Below are positions 26,953-35,975 of a stretch of DNA of 64,000 nucleotides, piece after piece. Positions within the stretch are counted from its first letter, which is position 1. The number at the start of each line of letters is the position of its first letter. Source of the DNA: a virus; the IMG/VR virus record IMGVR_UViG_3300025120_000025, positions 1 to 64,000 of that record; one strand, 5' to 3'. The translations under genes and the position numbers were made by a program. The notes beneath the pieces were generated by a model. It was not told the origin of the DNA. It did no database searches and worked only from the letters and a program-made list of their open reading frames with translations.

Positions 26953-27324
26953 GTGGCAACTAAAACAGTATTAAATACAACAGACACCAGAGCAACATTT
27001 TCTGTATCAGGAGATTTTACTGCAGGTTCAGTAGATATCGACTTAGATGTAGATACTCTTGGTAGAGATGAAACTGCAACTGATCCTTCTTGTTCTATAC
27101 TTCAGATAGATTATGATAATAATGTAGGAGACATACAAGTTTATCGTGTAACTGAACCTAACTTAACTACAGTGTTTACTTTTAGTGGAGAAGGTACAGG
27201 TTCGATTATTAATACTGGACAAGTAGGACTTTCTGCAGAACCTGCAAAAGATTTAAGAATTTTTATTGAAGATGGAACTGTGACGATTACTTTGAAAAAA
27301 GAATCCGGTTTCACACAATTATAA
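26953..27324 (+). CDS. Small beta-rich structural protein with GTG start
   Basis: 123 residues. The start is GTG at 26953, supported by AAAGGAG seven bases upstream; no ATG fits. It is beta-rich (FTAGSVDIDLDVDTLG, CSILQIDYDNNVGDIQVYRV) and ends VTITLKKESGFTQL. That ending resembles the 118-residue protein before gp21 (CILVLKKLTGYAGI), so the two are probable paralogues and perhaps head or tail decoration proteins. Confidence 0.65.
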   Translation: MATKTVLNTTDTRATFSVSGDFTAGSVDIDLDVDTLGRDETATDPSCSILQIDYDNNVGDIQVYRVTEPNLTTVFTFSGEGTGSIINTGQVGLSAEPAKDLRIFIEDGTVTITLKKESGFTQL

Positions 27325-27332
27325 GGTGTGAT

Positions 27333-27764
27333 ATGAGTAAAATTGATGATAAACTAAATCGAGTATTCGACATAGCAGAACAATTACCAAGAAATGATAT
27401 AACACCTTCAACGCATTTACCAGTAGTAGATGCGACTAAAGAAGACAAAGATGCTGACTATGAACTAGCAAGAAACAACTTTCACTTACTAATAGAGAAA
27501 GGTAATACTGCAATCGAAGGTATATTACAACTAGCGAGAGAAGCAGAGAATCCACGTTCATATGAAGTAGCAGGACAATTAATTAAAACAGTTAGTGATG
27601 TTACGCAAGATTTGATGAAACTACAAAAGAATATGAAAGACTTAAATAAAGTAGAAGACAATGCACCCAAGAATGTAACAAACGCATTATTTGTTGGATC
27701 AACTGCAGAGTTGCAAAAATTAATTAAGGGCGAGAAAGAAATAAAGGTGGTAGACAATGAGTGA
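27333..27764 (+). CDS. gp16: Small terminase subunit gp16
   Basis: 143 residues (T4 gp16 is 164). The conserved core is LARNNFHLLIEKGNTAIEGIL, AREAENPRSYEVAGQLIKTV and DVTQDLMKLQK. gp16 forms a ring that recognises DNA and stimulates the gp17 ATPase during packaging. It is directly upstream of gp17 with one small gene between, as in other marine T4-like phages. Its stop overlaps the next gene by 8 bases. Confidence 0.92.
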   Translation: MSKIDDKLNRVFDIAEQLPRNDITPSTHLPVVDATKEDKDADYELARNNFHLLIEKGNTAIEGILQLAREAENPRSYEVAGQLIKTVSDVTQDLMKLQKNMKDLNKVEDNAPKNVTNALFVGSTAELQKLIKGEKEIKVVDNE

Positions 27765-28014
27765 TTTTGATTTTGGTTTTACAGCGGTAGATGAAGATGA
27801 ACTAGAAGTTGTTCAGAAAGCATCAGCAAATGCAGAAAGTAATGCCTCGCAAGTAAACAAGTTAGAAAATAAAGTAGATAAAATCTACAACGCAGTTCTT
27901 CCTCTGTTATCTAATTTAAAAAAGAATCCAGAGAAAGATTATATATATTGGCCAAATCGTAATTTGAAGATTGACCAATTTGAAGTAGTACTACAGAAGA
28001 TTATAAATGAGTGA
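27757..28014 (+). CDS. Small conserved coiled-coil protein between terminase genes
   Basis: 85 residues. It begins DFDFGFTAVDEDEL, continues with a short coiled coil (NASQVNKLENKVDKIYNAVLP), and ends with NPEKDYIYWPNR and an amphipathic helix. This pattern is conserved between genes 16 and 17 in marine T4-like phages. It overlaps gp16 and gp17 by 8 bases each, which suggests coupled translation and a terminase-related role. The function is unknown. Confidence 0.75.
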   Translation: MSDFDFGFTAVDEDELEVVQKASANAESNASQVNKLENKVDKIYNAVLPLLSNLKKNPEKDYIYWPNRNLKIDQFEVVLQKIINE

Positions 28015-29635
28015 TAATTATTTAGGAAATCCTAATCTTAAAAAAACGAATGTTCAGCAAGAATTTACTGCAGAACAAATCGAAGAGTATGTTAAGTGTT
28101 CTAAAGACCCTGGATACTTTATCGAAAAGTATATTAAGATTGTTAATCTTGATGAAGGTTTTATTCCATTTGAGATGTATTCATTTCAAAAGAAGATGGT
28201 TAAAACTTTTCACAAGAATAGATTTTCTATTTGTAAAATACCTAGACAGTCTGGTAAGTCAACTACAGTTTGTTCTTACATTCTGTGGTATGCACTATTT
28301 AATCCTACTGTCAACTGTGCCATTCTTGCAAACAAAGGCGCACTAGCAAGAGACTTACTTGCAAAAATTCATATGTCATATGAAGCACTACCTGAATGGT
28401 TACAACAAGGTATCAAAGAATGGAACAAAGGTTCTATTGTATTAGAGAACGACAGTAAGATTATTGCATCATCAACTTCATCAAGTGCGGTTCGTGGTGG
28501 ATCATATAACTTAGTATTTCTAGATGAGTTTGCATTTGTTCCTTTTAATCTTGCAGAAGATTTCTTTCGCTCAGTTTATCCTACTATCACTTCTGGTAAA
28601 AACACAAAAGTTATGGTTGTATCTACACCGAATGGTATGAACCACTTCTATAAGATGTGGGTAGATGCTGAAGAGAAGAGAAGTAATTATGCGACTATTG
28701 AAGTTGAATGGGATGATATTCCAGGTAGAGGCGCAAGATTTAAAGAAGAGACAATCAAAAATACTTCACCAGAACAATGGCAACAAGAATTTGAGTGTCA
28801 GTTCCTAGGTTCAAGTAATACACTAATTAATCCTAATGCACTAAGAAATCTAGCATATGTGCAACCTGAGTACAATAAGAACGATGTAACTGTCTATGAG
28901 AAGGCGCAAGAAGGACATTCATATGTTTGTACAGTTGACGTTGCAAGGGGCGTAGGAATCGACTACAGTGCGTTTACGGTTATAGATATCACAGAGATGC
29001 CTTTCAAAGTTGTATGTAAGTACAAGAGTAATGAAATATCTCCTTTGATGTACCCTACAGTCATCAATCAGATGGCAACTCATTATAATCAAGCATATGT
29101 GCTTGTTGAGGTCAATGACATAGGTCAGCAAGTCGCCGATATTCTAAATAATGAGATAGAATACGAAAATCTATTATCTACCCAATGGAAAGGTAGAGCA
29201 GGACAAGTTTTAGGAGGCGGATTCGGAGGTGGTAATAACACACTAGGTGTTCGTACAACAGGTCAAATGAAACGACTAGGTTGTAGTAATCTGAAAAACC
29301 TCATAGAAGAAAATAAGTTAATCATTCAAGATTTTGATACGATTAACGAACTATCAACTTTTGTAAGTAGAAAAGGTTCTTACGAAGCACAAGAAGGTAG
29401 TCACGATGATTTGGTTATGTGTTTAGTGATGTTTGCATGGTTAAGTGGACAACCGTATTTCAAAGAGTTTGCAGAAACAGACATACGACAAAAACTATAT
29501 AAAGAGAAGATGCAGGCGATAGAAGATGAACTAACTCCATTTGGGTTTGTAACCGGAGGCGACAGCAATGATGCTGAAACCTTTGTAGAAGATGGAGATA
29601 GATGGTCAGTAGTTAATCAAAGTAGCAATTGGTAA
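28007..29635 (+). CDS. gp17: Large terminase subunit gp17
   Basis: 542 residues (T4 gp17 is 610). The packaging ATPase has Walker A RQSGKST (80-86) and Walker B LVFLDEF (169-175); VVSTPNG follows as the coupling motif. The C-terminal nuclease has TVDVARGVGIDYSAF (D311), VEVNDIG and GSHDDLV, which supply the acidic metal-binding residues. The protein cuts the concatemer and pumps DNA into the prohead. All key residues look intact. Confidence 0.96.
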   Translation: MSDNYLGNPNLKKTNVQQEFTAEQIEEYVKCSKDPGYFIEKYIKIVNLDEGFIPFEMYSFQKKMVKTFHKNRFSICKIPRQSGKSTTVCSYILWYALFNPTVNCAILANKGALARDLLAKIHMSYEALPEWLQQGIKEWNKGSIVLENDSKIIASSTSSSAVRGGSYNLVFLDEFAFVPFNLAEDFFRSVYPTITSGKNTKVMVVSTPNGMNHFYKMWVDAEEKRSNYATIEVEWDDIPGRGARFKEETIKNTSPEQWQQEFECQFLGSSNTLINPNALRNLAYVQPEYNKNDVTVYEKAQEGHSYVCTVDVARGVGIDYSAFTVIDITEMPFKVVCKYKSNEISPLMYPTVINQMATHYNQAYVLVEVNDIGQQVADILNNEIEYENLLSTQWKGRAGQVLGGGFGGGNNTLGVRTTGQMKRLGCSNLKNLIEENKLIIQDFDTINELSTFVSRKGSYEAQEGSHDDLVMCLVMFAWLSGQPYFKEFAETDIRQKLYKEKMQAIEDELTPFGFVTGGDSNDAETFVEDGDRWSVVNQSSNW

Positions 29636-29638
29636 ACG

Positions 29639-29646
29639 TATAAATA
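29639..29646 (+). promoter_or_regulatory. Late promoter (TATAAATA) before gp18
   Basis: Exact TATAAATA in the 66-base gap between gp17 and gp18. CGGGAG precedes the gp18 ATG at 29702. Confidence 0.75.
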
Positions 29647-29701
29647 ATAATGTAAATGAACTACGACTTTATTTTAAAGATATAAAACGGGAGTAAATAA
29701 A

Positions 29702-31615
29702 ATGGCATTTCAACTTTCACCAGGCGTTCTAGTACGAGAAATCGACTTGACACAGGTTGTGCCAGCAGTAGCAACCTCACCAGGCGCCTATGCAGGTGTT
29801 TTTCAGTGGGGACCTGTAGACGAGGTAATTAATGTAGGTTCAGAGAACGAATTAGTAGAAAAATTCGGTCAACCTGATGCAAGTACATTTTCTTACTTCT
29901 TTACTGCGGCAAACTTTCTGTCATATGGGTCTAATCTTCAAGTGGTTAGAGCGGCGACAGGCAATACCAATGCGGCACAAGACGGCAGTGGTTTCCTAAT
30001 TAAGAATGAATCCCACTACGATACACTAGGCGCTTCAGCAGTTGCTAGTGGACTCGGAGATTGGGGAGCGAAGTATCCAGGAACTTTGGGTAATTCAATC
30101 AAAGTATCAGTTTGTATGAATGCAAACTCATATTCACAGACAAACGTAACAACAACGACTGCAAACACAGCATCGGGTTCGACTACAATAGCAGTAGTTG
30201 CCGCCGCTAATTTGATTGCAGGAGATATCGTTACTTTCGCTGGTCATACGACAGAATATGAAATTACTGGTATTTCAACAAACACACTCACTATCAGAGA
30301 AAAAGGTAAGACAACAGGTCTTACTCAAGCAGTAGATGGATCAAGTTCTGCAATCAACGTATCAGTAAAATGGTTTTTTGCTGACGATTTTGACGGCGCA
30401 CCAGGAACATCTGCACAAGCAACAGCAAGAGGTGGAGCGAATGACGAAATTCATGTAGTCGTAATTGACGAAGATGGATTGTGGTCTGAAACTGCAGGAA
30501 CAGTTCTTGAGAAGTTTTCAAATCTCTCAGTTGCAAGTGACGCTAAAAAATCTGATGGTACTGTAAATTTCTATAAAGACCACATCAATACATATTCAAG
30601 ATATATTTGGTGGGGTGACCATCACACTGATTTCGACAGTGATGTAGGTGCCGCCGCTGGATTACTGAATAACACTTTCTCACACACTGGCAGAAAACCT
30701 CAATATGTTTCACTTGCTGGTGGTACTGATGATAACGCACCAACTGATGGTGAACTTCAAACTGCATTTATTCACTTTGCAAATGATGAAAAGTATGATG
30801 TTTCACTAATTCCAGTAGGTCCTGTATCAGGTACAGTAGCAAAGTACGTTGTCGATAACGTAGCAGAAATCAGAAAAGACTGTATGGTATTCTTATCACC
30901 AGAACTTGCTGATGCTCAAGCAACAGACGCCGCTACACAGATTGTAGACTTCAGAAATGTGGGTGCTAATATTAACTCATCTTTCGCAGTCATGGACAGT
31001 GGTTGGAAATATCAATATGACAGATACAACGATGTGTATCGTTACATTCCTTTGAATGGTGACGTTGCTGGTTGTTGTGTTAGAACAGACTTAGTTGCTG
31101 ATCCTTTCTTTAGTCCTGCTGGATTTAATAGAGGTCAGATTAAAAATGCAGTTAAAGTTGCATTCTCACCGACTAAAGCAGAGAGAGATACGCTTTATAA
31201 AAAGCAAATCAATCCAGTTGTCGCATTCCCTGGACAAGGCGTAACATTGTTTGGAGACAAAACTATGTTGACTTCACCAAGTGCATTCGATAGAATTAAT
31301 GTAAGAAGACTTTTCATTGTTCTAGAAAAAGCGATTGCCACAGCGGCGAAGTTCCAGTTGTTTGAATTCAATGATACATTCACTAGAGCGAACTTTAGAA
31401 ATCTTGTAGAACCTTTCTTACGAGACATTCAAGGTCGTAGAGGTATCATCGACTTTAAAGTTGTGTGTGATACAACTAATAATACACCTGCCGTTATTGA
31501 TGGTAATGAATTCAGAGCAGATATCTTTGTTAAACCTGCAAGGTCTATCAACTTTATTACACTGACTTTTGTTGCAACAAGAACAGGAATCAGTTTCGAA
31601 GAGACTGGTGTATAA
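29702..31615 (+). CDS. gp18: Tail sheath protein gp18
   Basis: 637 residues (T4 gp18 is 659). LSPGVLVREIDLT at the start, PGAYAGVFQWGPVDEV, and the C-terminal RRLFIVLEKAIATAAKFQLFEFND, TRANFRNLVEPFLRDIQGR and PARSINFITLTFVATR are the sheath signature. The protein forms the contractile outer tube. A variable beta domain (about residues 150-215) is expected on the outside. Its own late promoter lies just upstream, in keeping with a need for many copies. Confidence 0.96.
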   Translation: MAFQLSPGVLVREIDLTQVVPAVATSPGAYAGVFQWGPVDEVINVGSENELVEKFGQPDASTFSYFFTAANFLSYGSNLQVVRAATGNTNAAQDGSGFLIKNESHYDTLGASAVASGLGDWGAKYPGTLGNSIKVSVCMNANSYSQTNVTTTTANTASGSTTIAVVAAANLIAGDIVTFAGHTTEYEITGISTNTLTIREKGKTTGLTQAVDGSSSAINVSVKWFFADDFDGAPGTSAQATARGGANDEIHVVVIDEDGLWSETAGTVLEKFSNLSVASDAKKSDGTVNFYKDHINTYSRYIWWGDHHTDFDSDVGAAAGLLNNTFSHTGRKPQYVSLAGGTDDNAPTDGELQTAFIHFANDEKYDVSLIPVGPVSGTVAKYVVDNVAEIRKDCMVFLSPELADAQATDAATQIVDFRNVGANINSSFAVMDSGWKYQYDRYNDVYRYIPLNGDVAGCCVRTDLVADPFFSPAGFNRGQIKNAVKVAFSPTKAERDTLYKKQINPVVAFPGQGVTLFGDKTMLTSPSAFDRINVRRLFIVLEKAIATAAKFQLFEFNDTFTRANFRNLVEPFLRDIQGRRGIIDFKVVCDTTNNTPAVIDGNEFRADIFVKPARSINFITLTFVATRTGISFEETGV

Positions 31616-31619
31616 GGGA

Positions 31620-31627
31620 TAAATAAA
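31620..31627 (+). promoter_or_regulatory. Variant late promoter (GATAAATA) before gp19
   Basis: GATAAATA differs from the core at the first base only. It lies between gp18 and the gp19 ATG at 31648, with TAGGAG as the ribosome site. Confidence 0.5.
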
Positions 31628-31647
31628 GGTAAATAGGAGCAAATACA

Positions 31648-32217
31648 ATGGCAACAATTTCAGACTTTAAATCCCGTATGATTGGTGGGGGTGCTAGAGC
31701 AAACCAGTTTAGAGCAACGCTAACTTTTCCGGCATATGTGTCGGGAGCAGTAGCAGGTGTAGCAGGCAGAGACAGTGAGTTCTTGTGCCGAGGTGCCGCA
31801 CTACCTGGTTCAACAATAGGTAACACACCTGTCAACTATAGGGGACGTGTAGTAAACTTTGGTGGAGAGAGAACTTTCACACCTTGGACTGTCACAATCT
31901 ATAATGATACATCTTTTGCAATTCGTGACGCATTAGAAATCTGGCAGAATGGTATCAACAACGTAGTAACAAATAGAGGTAGACAATTTCCTGCCGAATA
32001 TCTTGTTGATTTACGCATTGACCATCTTGACAGAAATGACGATGTTCTAAAATCGTACTTAATTAAAGATGCATATCCAACTAACATTGGTGAGATTGCA
32101 CTTGACTTTGGTACAAACGATGCGATTGCAGAGTTTACTTGTGAATTTACATATCAATTCTTTGAAAGTGTTGGTGGTCGTTTCGGTGGTAATGTAACCG
32201 CTGATACTACTGCTTAA
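31648..32217 (+). CDS. gp19: Tail tube protein gp19
   Basis: 189 residues (T4 gp19 is 163). SDFKSRMIGGGARANQFRATLTFP at the N-terminus, the FLCRGAALPGSTIGNTPVNYRGR strand pair and TFTPWTVTIYNDTSFAIRDALE are the tube signature of T4-like phages. Hexameric rings of gp19 build the inner tube through which DNA passes. The gene follows gp18 as in T4. Confidence 0.95.
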   Translation: MATISDFKSRMIGGGARANQFRATLTFPAYVSGAVAGVAGRDSEFLCRGAALPGSTIGNTPVNYRGRVVNFGGERTFTPWTVTIYNDTSFAIRDALEIWQNGINNVVTNRGRQFPAEYLVDLRIDHLDRNDDVLKSYLIKDAYPTNIGEIALDFGTNDAIAEFTCEFTYQFFESVGGRFGGNVTADTTA

Positions 32218-32266
32218 TACCTAACAAAGTTTTCAGATATAATATGATTTAGTGGAGAAAATATAA

Positions 32267-33778
32267 ATGGCAGTAAAACTATTTGGATTCGAAATTTCAA
32301 GACCTGGAGGGGAGGGTAGTGTCAAACAAGACATTATTCTTCCATCTCCTGACGATGGTGTACAAACCGTTTCTGGTGGTGCTTTTGGTACATATGTAGA
32401 CCAAGGATACGCATCTAGAAACGAAGCAGACCTAATCAAAAAGTATCGGGAAATTTCTATGCATCCTGAGTGCGAAGCGGCGATTGATGATATTATCAAC
32501 GAAGCAATCGTATCAGATGAAGATAGACAAGTCGATATAATGTTAGATGATGTTAATCTTTCGAATTCAATCAAGAAAAAAATTAAAGAAGAATTTGATT
32601 TAATTCTACGAATGCTTGATTTTAATAAGCGTTCACATGAATTATTCAAGCGTTGGTATGTTGATGGTAGAGTATACTTTCACAAAGTAGTGGACTCTGC
32701 TAATAAGACTTCCGGCATTCAAAAATTAAGAATTATTGATCCACGTTCAATTAAGTTTGTTCGTGAGGTTCAAAAAGATGATAAGAGAGAACTTGAAAAA
32801 GGTGTCTCTACAATTAAGAGTATCAAAGAATACTTCTTATATTCAGAAGGTAGCGTCATGGGTCCAACTATGACTGCATCAAAAAATGCTATTGCTCTTA
32901 CAAAAGATAGCGTTGCTTATATACCTTCTGGTTTAACAGACATGAACAATAATATTGTTCTTGGTTACTTGCATAAAGCAATCAAACCTGTTAATCAATT
33001 AAGAATGATGGAAGATGCACTTGTTATCTATCGTATCGCAAGGGCACCTGAAAGAAGAGTGTTCTATGTAGATGTTGGTAACTTACCTAAGTTAAAAGCA
33101 GAACAGTATCTAAAAGATATTATGAACAACTTTAAGAACAAGTTAGTTTATGATGGTGATACTGGCGAAGTCAAAGACGATAAAAAGTTTATGAATATGC
33201 TTGAAGACTTTTGGATGCCACGAAGAGAAGGCGGAAGAGGTACAGAGATTAGCACATTAGGTGGTGGTCAGAACCTCGGTGAGATTGAAGATGTTGAGTA
33301 TTTTAAGAAGAAGATGTTCTTAGCACTTAATGTACCGCAGTCTCGTATGCAACCTGAAAGTGGTTTTCAGTTAGGTAGAGCAACAGAGATTAATCGTGAT
33401 GAATTAAAGTTTACTAAATTTGTCGGTCGTTTGCGTAAAAAGTTTAATGAAGTATTTCAAGACTTGTTGCGTACACAGTTAATACTTAAAAATATTATTA
33501 CTCAAGACGAATGGGAAACAATTAAAGAAGACATTCATTATGATTATGTAAAAGATAATCAATTCTCTGAACTTAAAGACCAAGAGATATTGAGAGAAAG
33601 ATTAGCACTGGTTCGTGATGCAGATGAATATATCGGCAAGTATTACAGTGTGACTTGGATTAGAAAAAATATTCTGAAACAAAATGACGCTGAAATTGAT
33701 GCGATAAATAATCAAATACAAGCAGAAGTTCCAGACGAAGAAGAAACGCCTAATGATGACGATGATGGAGGATTTTAA
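32267..33778 (+). CDS. gp20: Portal vertex protein gp20
   Basis: 503 residues (T4 gp20 is 524). Conserved segments include CEAAIDDIINEAIV, DGRVYFHKVVD, LRMMEDALVIYRIARAPERRVFYVDVGN, LPKLKAEQYLKDIMN, LEDFWMPRREGGRGTEISTL and RATEINRDELKFTKFV. The dodecamer forms the DNA portal and starts head assembly. The C-terminus is very acidic (DEEETPNDDDDGG). TAGTGGAG precedes the ATG. No exact late core is seen directly upstream. The stop overlaps the next gene. Confidence 0.96.
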   Translation: MAVKLFGFEISRPGGEGSVKQDIILPSPDDGVQTVSGGAFGTYVDQGYASRNEADLIKKYREISMHPECEAAIDDIINEAIVSDEDRQVDIMLDDVNLSNSIKKKIKEEFDLILRMLDFNKRSHELFKRWYVDGRVYFHKVVDSANKTSGIQKLRIIDPRSIKFVREVQKDDKRELEKGVSTIKSIKEYFLYSEGSVMGPTMTASKNAIALTKDSVAYIPSGLTDMNNNIVLGYLHKAIKPVNQLRMMEDALVIYRIARAPERRVFYVDVGNLPKLKAEQYLKDIMNNFKNKLVYDGDTGEVKDDKKFMNMLEDFWMPRREGGRGTEISTLGGGQNLGEIEDVEYFKKKMFLALNVPQSRMQPESGFQLGRATEINRDELKFTKFVGRLRKKFNEVFQDLLRTQLILKNIITQDEWETIKEDIHYDYVKDNQFSELKDQEILRERLALVRDADEYIGKYYSVTWIRKNILKQNDAEIDAINNQIQAEVPDEEETPNDDDDGGF

Positions 33779-33972
33779 TGGCAAAAGAAAAAGTAAACGC
33801 AATGGTTAAAGATATTACAGATAAAAATCTAGTAGATGCAGAAACAAAGTTTCAATCTGTGATGAACGATAAGATTGCAAGTCAACTTGCAACAGCAAAA
33901 GAAACACTATCTAAAACAATTTTTAATGACAAAGGCGAGTTAGATTTAGAGAAAACAGTACCTCAGGAGTAA
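33778..33972 (+). CDS. Small prohead core protein, gp67-like by position
   Basis: 64 residues (T4 gp67 is 80), starting inside the gp20 stop (TAATG). It is highly charged and helical: VKDITDKNLVDAETKFQSVMNDKIASQL and AKETLSKTIFNDKG (in segments). In T4, genes 67 and 68 sit between 20 and 21 and encode internal core proteins cut by gp21. Position and character support a core role; similarity to gp67 itself cannot be shown by eye. Confidence 0.6.
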   Translation: MAKEKVNAMVKDITDKNLVDAETKFQSVMNDKIASQLATAKETLSKTIFNDKGELDLEKTVPQE

Positions 33973-33978
33973 TAACAA

Positions 33979-35568
33979 ATGTCTGTCACATTCACCCAAG
34001 TAAGAAACACGATAGACTTATCTGAAAAAATTAAGATTGGTTCAGGTGAGAAAGTTGTGAAGACTGATAAAATTGGTCGTAGTAAAAAGATTGAATTCAC
34101 TATCACATCAAAAGCAGGTAAGTTTTTTGCTTACTTTGATGGAGAGAAGTACGCCGGATCATATAAGAAACAAGCAGACGTTGAAAAAATTGCAAAAGAT
34201 TACTTAAAACTTGTGGGTGAAGAGTTGCAAGAAAATCGTGCAAAACGTGATGCAATGAAAGCAATGGGCATGAGAAGAGGTAAAGATTCCGCTGATGTTG
34301 ATAATGATGCAACAGACGATGACCAAAAAGCGGCAGACAAAAACATTATGGTTCAGTTGCGTAAAGTAATTACATTAAGAGGTATGAAACCTGTCACATT
34401 CGATAATGGCAAAAAAGCAAAAATTAATCCAAACGATGCACAGAAAATGCTATCAATATATCAAGGATTGAAACCAGCATCAAAATTACAATTACAAAAA
34501 GTATTATCGAAGTCACCACAAGATTTTGCGAAAGCAGTGAAACAACTTAAAGAAAACGAATTCTTTGACGAAGACATTACTGAAGCAAAGTCTGCTACAG
34601 GTTACGAAATTTTTCACAAAGATTACTCATCTGCAATGCAACACGCTACTGATTTTGCAAAGAAGAAAGGTCAAGAGATTGATCCGAACGAGATTGATAG
34701 CAAAGTTGCAACAGGACCTAAGAAACCTTCTAAGGGTAAAGAAAACTCATTCAACCTCAAAACTAAAAAAGGTAAGTCGTGGTCTGTGCAAGTATACAAC
34801 ATGGGTAATAAGTACGAACTTAATATGTACTTAACTTCAGAAAATGATCCACTTAAAGAAGCAGTTAAATACAAATTTGTTGCCGTAGATACCAAAGGTA
34901 AAATCATTGGGTTCTCATCTAAGCAATCTGATGCAAAAGATATGGCGAAAAGAAACAATGGTGTTTTTCATAAGTTGAAAGAACCTATGTCACCAAAGGT
35001 TGGAGATAAAGAAGTCAACAGACCTTTCAATCCTGTACTCAAGGCACAAGTCGAAATTGATGAAGGTATGAAGATGGACGATCCTAAGTTAATCAAGATA
35101 TTTGATAAACTAAAGAAAGGTTCTAAGATTAAGATTAAGCATGATTCCACACTAGAAAGAGGTAAAGACTTTATCTCTTATACTGTGACTGCAAAGAATA
35201 TCGTAGGTAAAGGTAAGCGTTTTGAACAAGAGAAGATTACATTAAAGAACGATGACAATCCTACTGGTATGAAGAAGTATCTCTATAATAGAGATGGAAA
35301 AGTTACTATGGCCGCAGGCGACATGGCAGTATCTATTGCTGATATTAGAGAAGCAGTTGAGATTGACGAAAGTATGATGTCTAGAATTCATCAGATGGTT
35401 TCAGATGGTGCGAGTGCTAAAGAAATTGCAGATGAGATTGCAAAGATGAGACCAGCAAGTAAAGTAAATATTAAAACAATACAAAAATTAATAAAAGGAT
35501 TCAAAGACGATATGTCAGAGAGAGTTCAAAAAAACATTACATTTAAAAGTTTCGTAAAACAACTTTAA
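33979..35568 (+). CDS. Lysine-rich protein in the prohead cluster, likely internal or core protein
   Basis: 529 residues, very rich in Lys and Asp/Glu. Several modules are visible: KIEFTITSKAGKFFAYFDGEKYAGS (about 35-60), KVITLRGMKPVTFDNGKKAKINPNDAQKML (about 127-157), an ATGYEIFHKDYSSAMQHATDFA domain (about 206-228), KGSKIKIKHDSTLERGKDFISYTV (about 390-415) and a helical end (MSRIHQMVSDGASAKEIADEIA). It ends KNITFKSFVKQL. No such large gene lies here in T4. Position between gp20 and gp21 suggests a scaffold or internal head protein, perhaps cut by gp21 (inference). Confidence 0.6.
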   Translation: MSVTFTQVRNTIDLSEKIKIGSGEKVVKTDKIGRSKKIEFTITSKAGKFFAYFDGEKYAGSYKKQADVEKIAKDYLKLVGEELQENRAKRDAMKAMGMRRGKDSADVDNDATDDDQKAADKNIMVQLRKVITLRGMKPVTFDNGKKAKINPNDAQKMLSIYQGLKPASKLQLQKVLSKSPQDFAKAVKQLKENEFFDEDITEAKSATGYEIFHKDYSSAMQHATDFAKKKGQEIDPNEIDSKVATGPKKPSKGKENSFNLKTKKGKSWSVQVYNMGNKYELNMYLTSENDPLKEAVKYKFVAVDTKGKIIGFSSKQSDAKDMAKRNNGVFHKLKEPMSPKVGDKEVNRPFNPVLKAQVEIDEGMKMDDPKLIKIFDKLKKGSKIKIKHDSTLERGKDFISYTVTAKNIVGKGKRFEQEKITLKNDDNPTGMKKYLYNRDGKVTMAAGDMAVSIADIREAVEIDESMMSRIHQMVSDGASAKEIADEIAKMRPASKVNIKTIQKLIKGFKDDMSERVQKNITFKSFVKQL

Positions 35569-35584
35569 TGAACGAATGTAATCT

Positions 35585-35592
35585 TATAAATA
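35585..35592 (+). promoter_or_regulatory. Late promoter (TATAAATA)
   Basis: Exact TATAAATA in the gap before the 118-residue gene (ATG 35617), probably also serving gp21. Confidence 0.75.
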
Positions 35593-35616
35593 ATAGTAAG
35601 ATAAAAGGGTAAACAA

Positions 35617-35973
35617 ATGGCAATAGGAGCAACCAATCTAAAAGTCACCAAAACCACTAATGTAGTGCGTGTGACTGGAGGTGCCGGAAACGTGGCAATC
35701 GATATCGACCACGCAAGTTTTCTGGTGACTAATCAAACTGCAAGTAACCCGACAGTAGGTATTAAAGAAATTTACTGGTCAGGAGATGTTACAATAGAAT
35801 CCGCTACTACTGGAACCATCAGATTTGATTCCGGTGGTGTTACAGCAGGTCACTTTATACTACCAGTAACAGACACAACTGATAGCGATGAGAATGTTAA
35901 AGTTACTCTTGCTACTGGTTCTGGAACGTGCATCTTAGTACTGAAAAAATTAACAGGATATGCAGGTATCTAA
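35617..35973 (+). CDS. Small beta-rich structural protein, unknown role
   Basis: 118 residues, beta-rich (VVRVTGGAGNVAIDIDHASFLV, GDVTIESATTGTIRFDSGG) and ending CILVLKKLTGYAGI, which resembles the end of the 123-residue protein at 26953. It lies between the internal-protein candidate and the protease gp21, with a late promoter upstream. It may be a head decoration or vertex-associated protein. No named family is recognised. Confidence 0.65.
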   Translation: MAIGATNLKVTKTTNVVRVTGGAGNVAIDIDHASFLVTNQTASNPTVGIKEIYWSGDVTIESATTGTIRFDSGGVTAGHFILPVTDTTDSDENVKVTLATGSGTCILVLKKLTGYAGI

Positions 35974-35975
35974 AC

